Source of the DNA: DATJMJ01 sp035503915
GTDB taxonomy: Bacteria > Actinomycetota > Acidimicrobiia > Acidimicrobiales > Palsa-688
Reading direction: 5' to 3'
DNA length: 64,000 bases
Assembly (NCBI GenBank): GCA_035503915.1
Contig: DATJSU010000049.1
Span: 310,001 to 374,000, forward strand
Positions 53,059-60,162 of the stretch are shown one piece after another; positions within the stretch are counted from its first letter, which is position 1, and each line of letters begins with the position of its first letter. The notes under the pieces were generated by a model that worked only from the letters and a program-made list of their open reading frames with translations, did not search any database and had not been told where the DNA came from. Both the position numbers and the translations under genes were made by a program.

Positions 53059-53768
53059 GCGACGTCATTCGGGTGCAGCCGGAGCGAACGAGGCACCCGG
53101 TCGTCGCGGCTGTCTACACCGGCCGCGGGCTCGACGACCAGATCCTTGCTGTCGCGCCTGAGATCCTCGGCTCGGCGCGCGTGACCAGTATCATCGACGA
53201 CTCGATCATTTTCGACATCAACCGCAACGGCTGCATCAGCCCGGCGGTGACCCGGCGAATATTGCGCTATTACCGCAATGCGGCAGACGCCGGCGCGACA
53301 GTTATCCTCAACACCTGCTCGTCGGTCGGCGAGATCGTCGAGCTCGGGCGCTCCGTGGTCGAGATCCCGATCGTGCGGATCGACGAGCCGATGGCCCAAG
53401 CCGCCGCAACGGGCTTCGACCGGATCGGCGTAGTCGCTACGCTGCAAAGCACGCTCGGGCCGACAAAGCGCTTGGTCGCGGCGAAGGCCGAAGAAGCATC
53501 ACTACCTGTGCACCTTGTCGCCGAGGTCGCCACGGGGGCCTACGAGGCCCTCGCCCGGCGCGACACTGCCACGCATGACCAGCTGGTCACAGATGCGGTA
53601 GCCAAGCTGTCTCGGGAAGTGGATGTCGTGGTACTGGCCCAGGCATCGATGGCGCGCATGCGCGACCGACTGGAAGAGGCCGCGCGAGTGCCGGTGCTGA
53701 CGAGCCTGCGCTCGGGCCTTGAGGCCGTCCGAGCGGCGCTCGCCAGTCTTGGTGAATTCGGAGGATGA
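53055..53768 (+). CDS. Asp/Glu-racemase-superfamily protein with one active-site Cys
   Basis: A 237-residue two-lobed protein. The first-lobe Cys88 is kept in ILNTCSSVGE, but the second-lobe position that normally reads xCT/S is LAQASMAR (residues 194-201). Two cysteines are needed for racemisation or cis-trans isomerisation; single-Cys relatives such as arylmalonate decarboxylase do other chemistry. It overlaps GH127 and the RuBisCO-like gene by 4 bases each, so it likely acts in their pathway. Reaction unknown. Confidence 0.82.
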   Translation: MSDVIRVQPERTRHPVVAAVYTGRGLDDQILAVAPEILGSARVTSIIDDSIIFDINRNGCISPAVTRRILRYYRNAADAGATVILNTCSSVGEIVELGRSVVEIPIVRIDEPMAQAAATGFDRIGVVATLQSTLGPTKRLVAAKAEEASLPVHLVAEVATGAYEALARRDTATHDQLVTDAVAKLSREVDVVVLAQASMARMRDRLEEAARVPVLTSLRSGLEAVRAALASLGEFGG

Positions 53769-55027
53769 CCGGCTCTGTCGATGAGGGCACTGTGCGAGCG
53801 ACGTACCGCATCGAGTCGATGGTAGGTCTCGAGCGGGCAGCCGAAGCTCTTGCTGGCGAGCAGTCGACCGGTACGTTCGTCAGAGTCGAGGGCGAGACTG
53901 AAGACCTGCAGAAGCGCCATCGGGCACGTGTCGCAAGCATCAGCGAGCTCGAGGACGCCAGCCGGCCGTCACTTCCGGGAGCGGTCGCCTCGACGGAGCG
54001 CGTGTCGGTGGGGCTGGTGGAGGTGGACTTTCCGCTGGAAAACTTTGGGCCGTCTATCCCGAACCTCCTGGCGACCGTTGCCGGCAACCTGTTCGAACTC
54101 CGGGAGCTAGCCGGGTGCCGCCTCGTCGACTTGTCTCTTCCGCCCGCCTTTGCCAAGGCGTACCCGGGCCCGAGGTTCGGCGTGCGGGGCACGCGGCTGC
54201 TCATGTCGGCCCCGACGGGCGCGCTGATAGGCGGCATCGTCAAACCGTCGGTCGGCCTCAGCCTGGAGGAGCAGGCGAAGCGCGTACGCGCTCTCGCTGC
54301 GGCCGGGGCCGACTTCGCCAAGGACGACGAGCTGATCGCCGACCCACCGTATTCGCCCCTCGCAGCCCGCGTGCCCCGTGTCATGCGCGCCGTCGAACAA
54401 GTAGCCGACAGGACGGGGCGCAAGCTCATGTACGCGTTCAATATCACCGGCGATATCGATGAGTTGCGACGCCGCCACGACCTCGTGGTCGCGGCGGGAG
54501 GCACGTGCGTGATGGTATGCGTCAACATCGTGGGGTTCGCCGGCGTTCGCCACTTGAGCGCGTTTGCGGAAGTGCCTATCCACGGCCATCGGGCGATGAT
54601 GGGAGCGCTCATGCGCCATCCGGCTCTGGGCATCGATTTCCGTGTTTTCCAGCAGCTCGCTCGGCTTGCGGGGGTCGACCACCTGCACACCAACGGCATG
54701 CACAACAAGTTCTACGAGACGGACGACGAGGTCGAAGCGTCAATCAAGGCCGTGCGCCAGCCGCTCTTCGGTGGCTATGAGATCCTCCCGGTGTTGTCGT
54801 CGGGGCAGTGGGCAGGTACCGTCTCAACGGTTTACGACCGGCTCGGGACAACCGACGTGCTCATGGTGGCCGGCGGTGGCATCTTTGCACACCCTGGTGG
54901 GACCGCAGCGGGAGTGACAAGCCTTCGCGAGGCGTGGCAGGCGGCCGTGGACGGCGTGCCGCTAGCCGAGCGTGCCCAGACCAGCCAACCGCTCGAGGAG
55001 GCAGTTCGTTATTTCACCCGGCGGTGA
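53765..55027 (+). CDS. RuBisCO-like protein, probable 3-oxo-isoapionate-4-phosphate processing enzyme
   Basis: A 420-residue RuBisCO large-subunit-fold protein. The carbamate/metal set is intact: Lys186, Asp188 and Glu189 in FAKDDE. The catalytic-lysine segment is GGIVKPSVGLS (Lys160; the second Lys of KPK is Ser). His275/Arg276 (HGHRAMMG), His308, Lys315 (NKFYE), SSGQ and GGGIFAHPGGT phosphate loops are present. Substitutions exclude true RuBisCO. Coupled to a DUF1537 kinase, it fits the apionate-pathway enzymes (decarboxylase OiaC or transcarboxylase/hydrolase OiaX). Confidence 0.88.
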   Translation: MTGSVDEGTVRATYRIESMVGLERAAEALAGEQSTGTFVRVEGETEDLQKRHRARVASISELEDASRPSLPGAVASTERVSVGLVEVDFPLENFGPSIPNLLATVAGNLFELRELAGCRLVDLSLPPAFAKAYPGPRFGVRGTRLLMSAPTGALIGGIVKPSVGLSLEEQAKRVRALAAAGADFAKDDELIADPPYSPLAARVPRVMRAVEQVADRTGRKLMYAFNITGDIDELRRRHDLVVAAGGTCVMVCVNIVGFAGVRHLSAFAEVPIHGHRAMMGALMRHPALGIDFRVFQQLARLAGVDHLHTNGMHNKFYETDDEVEASIKAVRQPLFGGYEILPVLSSGQWAGTVSTVYDRLGTTDVLMVAGGGIFAHPGGTAAGVTSLREAWQAAVDGVPLAERAQTSQPLEEAVRYFTRR

Positions 55028-56265
55028 CTACCACGCCCACCATTTGTTTCTACGGCGATGACCTGACCGGCTCAACGGACGCGCTGGCCAACTTCGCGCG
55101 TTGGGGGCTCCATGTACGGATGGTCTTCGACGTGGCATCGGTGGCCCGCATCGGCGAGGGAGCCGACGTGGTCGGAATTGCCGGGAGAGCAAGGTCGCTC
55201 CCTTCTAGCGAGCTGGAAGCCGAGCTCTCACCGGTGCTTGCTTCCTTTGCCGCCCTCGAGCCCGAGGTGATCCAGTACAAGGTCTGTTCCACCTTCGATT
55301 CCTCCCCTTCCGTCGGCAGCATCGGCCGCGTATGCGAGCTGGCTTCCTCGCTCCTAGGTCGACGCGCGATCCCTGTGCTCGCTGCGCAACCGGACCTCGG
55401 ACGCTTCACGGTGTACTCCAATCACTTTGCCCGGGCGTTCGACGGGCGCGTCTACCGCCTCGACCGTCATCCGACGGTATCGGCGCACCCGGTGACGCCA
55501 ATGCGGGAAGCCGACCTGTGCCGGATCCTCGAGGAGCAGACTTCCCTGCTGCGTGTCCGTGGGCTCCATCTCGCCGAGCTCAACCAGTACCCCCAGCTGA
55601 GCACCGAGCACGATGGGCCGATCGTCCTCGACGCTCTGGACAATGCCGACCTGCGCCAGATCGGCCGCTTGATACGGTCCTCGCGGGGTGCGTCACCGAT
55701 TTTCGGAGTTGGGTCGGGCGGGCTCAGTTACGCGCTCGGGTCCACGTTCGAGCGTGAGCCGGTCGCGCTGGCACCACTCGGCGCCGCAGGAGCGGTCATG
55801 GCCATTTCAGGCAGTTGTTCCATTGATACTGCACTGCAGATCCGGGCGGCCGTGTCTGCAGGCTGGGACTCTGTCGACGTCGTCGCGCTCGGCCCCGAAG
55901 CTGTGGTCGACCTCGCCCGCGCCTCGCTTCAGCGGGGGCACAGCGTCGTGGTTCACTCCGCGCTCGGCACTCCGCCGGTCCGCAGTTCGCCCCACGCTGT
56001 CGCTTCGGCGCTCAGCGAGGTAGCGGCTCGCGTGCTCGCCGGGACGGCGGTCCGCCGGTTGCTTGTTGCCGGCGGGGACACCGCAGGTGCTGTAATGCGC
56101 GTCCTGGGGGGGGATGGCCTCGAGTACCTAGGCCCGATCGGCACGGACTGCGCGATCTGCGAGCTGCGGTCGGCGTCGAGAGAGCTGGACGGTCTCCAGG
56201 TCGTGCTCAAAGGGGGACAGGTCGGTGGTCCCGATTTTTTCGAGCAGGTCCGCCTCGGCTTGTAG
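55024..56265 (+). CDS. Four-carbon-acid-sugar kinase family (DUF1537), OiaK-like
   Basis: A 413-residue two-domain kinase. The N-terminal substrate domain begins ICFYGDDLTGSTDALANF and the C-terminal nucleotide domain has LLVAGGDTAGAVMRVLG and GTDCAICEL. The family phosphorylates threonate, 3-oxo-tetronates and, next to RuBisCO-like genes, 3-oxo-isoapionate. The GTG start overlaps the RuBisCO-like stop. The following 70 bases lead to a convergent gene. Confidence 0.88.
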   Translation: MTTTPTICFYGDDLTGSTDALANFARWGLHVRMVFDVASVARIGEGADVVGIAGRARSLPSSELEAELSPVLASFAALEPEVIQYKVCSTFDSSPSVGSIGRVCELASSLLGRRAIPVLAAQPDLGRFTVYSNHFARAFDGRVYRLDRHPTVSAHPVTPMREADLCRILEEQTSLLRVRGLHLAELNQYPQLSTEHDGPIVLDALDNADLRQIGRLIRSSRGASPIFGVGSGGLSYALGSTFEREPVALAPLGAAGAVMAISGSCSIDTALQIRAAVSAGWDSVDVVALGPEAVVDLARASLQRGHSVVVHSALGTPPVRSSPHAVASALSEVAARVLAGTAVRRLLVAGGDTAGAVMRVLGGDGLEYLGPIGTDCAICELRSASRELDGLQVVLKGGQVGGPDFFEQVRLGL

Positions 56266-56335
56266 GGCGGTCTCCTCGACGCCCACGACCAGAACGGCCT
56301 CCTGTAGGTCCCTTATGCTCCGCCTGCCCATGCCC

Positions 56336-57217
56336 TCAGGGCTGGATGCTCTCTAGATCCTGGAGAAGGCTCGGGTGCGCCGGCTCCCAGCCGAGCACCT
56401 TTTGGGTATGGGTGCTAGAGGAGGGCTGGTCGGTTGCGAAGATCGGGCCAAGGGGGCCGTAGGTTTCGGGCGGCATTGGCTTGATTGGCAACCCAAGCCG
56501 CCGGCCGATGACCGCAGCGATATCACGAACCGCGTCGCCCTCGTCGGCCACGGCGTGCCAGGAGGTCCCGGCCGGCGCATGTTCGAGCGCCAGCCGGAAG
56601 AGGACGGCTGCGTCGAGCGCGTGCACGGCTGGCCAGCGCTGGGCTCCATCGCCGGGGTAGCCGCACACCCCAGTCCGGCGTGCCATGGCGGCCAGCAGAC
56701 CGGCAAAACCGCCCCTGCCCTCGTTGTGGACGGTGCGCGGCAAGCGCACGGACGTGCTCCGGACCCCGCGCGAGGCCAGGCCTAGGACCGCCATCACGGA
56801 GCGGGCGCGACCGCCAACTGGCCCGTCGGTCGGCAGCGGGTCGGACTCTGTGGAGACCCGGCCCGGCACGGGTGGGGTGCCGGAGACCGTCACGAGAGGG
56901 CGGTCACTGCCGATGAGCTCCTCGCCCAGAGCCGCGAGCGCGGCGCTCTCCTCGGCGACCGCCCGCGAAATGGCGTCCGGGCTGGTGAAGTCGTTGCCGA
57001 AGGCCAGGTGGATGACCCCGTCGGCCTTGGCCGCGCCAGCGCGGAGGGAACCCAGGTCGGCGAGGGCCCCTCGAAGGGGTTCAGCGCCGGCCGCCTCGGC
57101 AGCGAGCGCAGACGCGTCAGAGCGAGCGAGCGCAACGACAGTGTGGCCGTTGCCGAGAAGCTCGGCGACGACGGCGGAGCCGATGAGGCCGGTGCCCCCG
57201 GTGACGAAGACGTGCAT
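56336..57217 (-). CDS. NAD(P)-dependent extended-SDR family oxidoreductase
   Basis: A 293-residue SDR with N-terminal VFVTGGTGLIGSAVVAELL (GxxGxxG) and a serine in TVSGTPPVPG. The usual Tyr-x3-Lys is not evident near GGRARSVMAV, as in some atypical members. HALDAAVLFRLALE and a C-terminal KVLGWEPAHPSLLQDL fit the family. It is divergent from a TetR gene with two shared palindromes between, so it is probably the regulated target. Confidence 0.85.
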   Translation of the reverse strand: MHVFVTGGTGLIGSAVVAELLGNGHTVVALARSDASALAAEAAGAEPLRGALADLGSLRAGAAKADGVIHLAFGNDFTSPDAISRAVAEESAALAALGEELIGSDRPLVTVSGTPPVPGRVSTESDPLPTDGPVGGRARSVMAVLGLASRGVRSTSVRLPRTVHNEGRGGFAGLLAAMARRTGVCGYPGDGAQRWPAVHALDAAVLFRLALEHAPAGTSWHAVADEGDAVRDIAAVIGRRLGLPIKPMPPETYGPLGPIFATDQPSSSTHTQKVLGWEPAHPSLLQDLESIQP

Positions 57218-57234
57218 GGAGCTCTCCTAGCGGT

Positions 57235-57288
57235 GATGGGACTCTTGTCTCATCGACTCTACCAGCGTGATAGGACATGTGTCCCATC
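57235..57288. promoter_or_regulatory. Tandem TetR-type operators
   Basis: Two 20-base palindromes: GATGGGACTCTTGTCTCATC (57235-57254) and GATAGGACATGTGTCCCATC (57269-57288). Shared form GATrGGAC-N4-GTCyCATC, with starts 34 bases apart. They sit between the divergent SDR and TetR genes. Confidence 0.8.
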
Positions 57289-57303
57289 GCGTAACCTGGG
57301 CCC

Positions 57304-57882
57304 GTGCCACGATGGGAGCCGGGAGCGCGCGAACGGCTAGTCGTAGCTGCCGTCGACCTGTTCACGGAGCAGGGGTACGATGCCACGACGGTCGCTCAGA
57401 TCGCCGAGCGCGCCGGCACCACTAAAAGCACCTTCTTTCGGTACTTCCCCGACAAGCGCGAGCTCCTAGTGGCCGGGCAGGAGACACTGAGCCGGCTGCT
57501 GGCAGAGGGCATCGCCGAGGCGCCAGAGAGCGCCAGCCCGCTCGAGGCGGTCGCTGCCGGACTTGAGCGGGCATCGAGAGCAATAGCCGCGCTAAACCAC
57601 GAGCTCGGTCCCCGGCTGAAGGCGGCGGTTGCTGCCAGCGCCGAGCTCCAAGCGCGTGACGCGCTCAAAAGCGTCGGGCTCGCGGCCGCCATGAAAACTG
57701 CACTGGTCGCTCGCGGTGTGCCCGACCCGATCGCTCACCTCGCAGGCGAGTTGGGTGCCATCGCGTTCAAGCAGGGCTACGCCGAGTGGTCCGAGGCCGA
57801 CCTTCACGGGGAGGAAGAGCTCGCGCGGCGCACCATGGCAGCCCTCAACGAGCTGCGGGCGGCGACCGCTTCACTGGGTTGA
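57304..57882 (+). CDS. TetR-family transcriptional repressor
   Basis: A 192-residue regulator. The N-terminal HTH (YDATTVAQIAERAGTTKSTFFRYFPDKREL, shown here as ATTVAQIAERAGTTKSTF) is classic TetR. The helical C-terminal ligand domain is Ala-rich with no recognisable ligand type. The GTG start follows the two operators by 15 bases, implying autoregulation along with the divergent SDR gene. Confidence 0.93.
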   Translation: MPRWEPGARERLVVAAVDLFTEQGYDATTVAQIAERAGTTKSTFFRYFPDKRELLVAGQETLSRLLAEGIAEAPESASPLEAVAAGLERASRAIAALNHELGPRLKAAVAASAELQARDALKSVGLAAAMKTALVARGVPDPIAHLAGELGAIAFKQGYAEWSEADLHGEEELARRTMAALNELRAATASLG

Positions 57883-57885
57883 CCG

Positions 57886-59895
57886 TCACTTGAAGTCGAA
57901 GGTTTGCCAAGCGGCGCCTGGGAGCGACGAACAGGTCGACTGGTCGAGCCGCCGGCCAGGCCCAGAGGCGTCCCCGTAAACACCTAGGCAGAGACCGCTG
58001 TCAGCGTTCATGAACTTCAATGAACCGCCAGGTTGGGCGACCGGCAGCCAGAGGCTGGCAGCTGAGGCGCTGGGAGGCTCCAGGACCACGTCCGGGACAC
58101 CAGTGGCGTCAGACCTGCCGGCAACGGCTATGTCCTCGCCCGAGGCCTGCAACATTATTTCCCCATAACCACCAGAGAGCGGGACCAGTTCGGCCTCGGT
58201 GCCTTTTTGGCCTGAACTGCCACAGATCTCCTGTACCACAGGCTCATCCGCGGAGTTGCCAGGCGGCGCACCTACACAAAGTCCGTCGTTGCGAACTAAC
58301 AGCTCGTGGTAGCCCGCCGCGGCCCATGGGATCGTAACAGCCCAGCCGGTGTCTATGCTCCACTCGAGGAAAGTATCCCAGCCGCCACTGCCCCCGTCGC
58401 TTGCTACATAGAGTTGCTGGCCCCAGTGGCGGATGTACATGCCCGGGTGGGCGTATGACTGGAAGACGGTACCTCTCGCCACGCCCACAGCACGGGGGCA
58501 GAACGTTGCGTTGCGGGCGAAGGTCGGGCTGCCGTCGTCGGGGCTCACATATAGGGCAAAGTCCTGGCTCTCCAGGTAAGCGCCCGGGTTACTGAGAGCC
58601 TCAAAGGAGACGCAGGAGCTTTTGGCTAATCCCGGTTGAACGACCCAGGTGGCGTCCGAGGCCGCTCGAGCCGAACTGGTAGGCCCGACGGGTGCGATTA
58701 CCGCCTCGTCGTTTTCGTAAGTGCCCGTGCGTACGTATTCCTCGTTGCTGCTCGGGCCCGTCGCCCGGAGGGAGACTTCGGCGCCGGGGGCCAGGGTGCC
58801 CACCGAGCCCGTGGGCTCGCCATACCCGACTGAGACGATGTCGTCTTGCACTGCCTCGTTTGCGGATGCTGGAGGAATGCCAGCAGTTATGACCCCTTCG
58901 AAGAAGGATCCTTCCGACACGTTGGTGTCGTCACCACCCGTTCCTAGGACGATGGCACCCTCCTGCTGCATGGGCGAGTAGCCGCTGCCGTCTGCGAAGG
59001 GCTCCGGGCCTGCGTACTCCAAACTGAGCCGTCCCGATTGGGCATTGCCCTCCTCTAGGGAAAAGAAGTTACGGCCATTGTTCATCAGCATCGCCGTGAC
59101 GAAAGGCAGCGGGCCGAGGCCCTGTTCTTGTGGTCCCTGGCTGCCGCCGGTGTCTGACTGGAAGAGGCCGTTCTCCAGGTCCGCCTGGGCCCAGGGACCG
59201 CTGCCGTTACAGGTGAACCAGCACTCGGTGCTGAAGTTCAGGGCATCCATGTGGCCATTGCCGTTGTCGTCGTTGTTGATTTCAGCGTTCCCGAAATCGA
59301 AGCAGCACTTACCGTTTACGTGGGTCGCCGAGGTCACCATGTAGATCCCCTGAGGCTCGTCGCCGACAGGCACGCCCCTTGTGCGGTCGTTGCGGTAGCC
59401 CATCCCGGCCGAGATCTCTACCCCATAGACCTCCCCGCCGCCAGCAGTGACGGGCAGGGCATTGGCAGGTGCTGGGAGATCGGCAGGCCCGTTGCCACCC
59501 GCACCTTCCACGTACAGGTTGTTCCCCTCCGGGGACTGGTCGTAGATCTCCGTGATCGTGCACGCTGTGCCCAGGCAGAAGGTCGTCTCGGTGTTGGCGT
59601 CAGCATAACCCCCCACAGCCAAGACCCCCACATTGCGTGTTGCACCGTCCGACGCGCGCTTTACCCTGTAGAGGGGGCCGTCGTAGCTGGCGTACAGAGC
59701 GCGGACGGTGCTCAGGGCCGCGACACAAGGCGTGCCGGCTGCCGCATATATGTTGCAGGGCAGCTGGCTCGACGCTTCGGGTCGCTGCATGAGCTGGACG
59801 GTCGCGGGGTCTTTGGCCTGAGCTACTGCGATCGGGCACCCAAGCGTGAGAAGTGTTATGAGGGTTGGGAAAACGGTCACGAGAGTTCTTAGCAC
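57886..59895 (-). CDS. abfB: Secreted alpha-L-arabinofuranosidase, GH54 with CBM42
   Basis: About 669 residues. From GTG 59895 it gives a signal peptide (LVTVFPTLITLLTLG, cleavage after AQA). The GH54 catalytic domain follows (LPCNIYAAAGTPCVAALST, RALYASYDGPLYRVKRASDG, TITEIYDQSPEGNNL, GKCCFDFGNAE). Next is a CBM42 arabinose-binding domain (VSLRAT..., SCVSFEALSNPGAYLESQDF, ARNATFCPR). The C-terminus is ricin-B-like (GLCLGVYGDASGPG). It cleaves terminal arabinofuranose outside the cell. A longer reading frame to 60081 exists, but its N-terminus looks non-coding. Confidence 0.88.
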   Translation of the reverse strand: MLRTLVTVFPTLITLLTLGCPIAVAQAKDPATVQLMQRPEASSQLPCNIYAAAGTPCVAALSTVRALYASYDGPLYRVKRASDGATRNVGVLAVGGYADANTETTFCLGTACTITEIYDQSPEGNNLYVEGAGGNGPADLPAPANALPVTAGGGEVYGVEISAGMGYRNDRTRGVPVGDEPQGIYMVTSATHVNGKCCFDFGNAEINNDDNGNGHMDALNFSTECWFTCNGSGPWAQADLENGLFQSDTGGSQGPQEQGLGPLPFVTAMLMNNGRNFFSLEEGNAQSGRLSLEYAGPEPFADGSGYSPMQQEGAIVLGTGGDDTNVSEGSFFEGVITAGIPPASANEAVQDDIVSVGYGEPTGSVGTLAPGAEVSLRATGPSSNEEYVRTGTYENDEAVIAPVGPTSSARAASDATWVVQPGLAKSSCVSFEALSNPGAYLESQDFALYVSPDDGSPTFARNATFCPRAVGVARGTVFQSYAHPGMYIRHWGQQLYVASDGGSGGWDTFLEWSIDTGWAVTIPWAAAGYHELLVRNDGLCVGAPPGNSADEPVVQEICGSSGQKGTEAELVPLSGGYGEIMLQASGEDIAVAGRSDATGVPDVVLEPPSASAASLWLPVAQPGGSLKFMNADSGLCLGVYGDASGPGRRLDQSTCSSLPGAAWQTFDFK

Positions 59896-60162
59896 CTGTC
59901 TTGCGGGCCCGCTCCCGAGGGAGGGTGTTGCATTGTCCGGAAAGGCGAGCGCGTGAGAGTTGCACGCAAGGCTGCCATGCCCGCGCCTCGATGATAAACG
60001 AGCGGCTCCCTGATCGCCCCGGTGCCCGCACCGAGCCCGGAGGACGGGCTCGCGCGAGGATCTTGAGAATGCTGACATCATTTAGGAAATGGTAAGGCGG
60101 GCGGGAATTAGAGTCAATGTGAGATCATACTGGTTACCTCTTTCGAGGTTCGGAGCGAGTGT

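Noticed and set aside
53765..55027. True carbon-fixing RuBisCO
   Set aside because: The second lysine of the KPK motif is Ser and other substrate loops differ; neighbours are sugar-acid genes, with no phosphoribulokinase.
59896..60081. 62-codon extension of the GH54 gene
   Set aside because: Arg/Ser/Gly-rich with no ribosome site; starting at 59895 gives a normal signal peptide.
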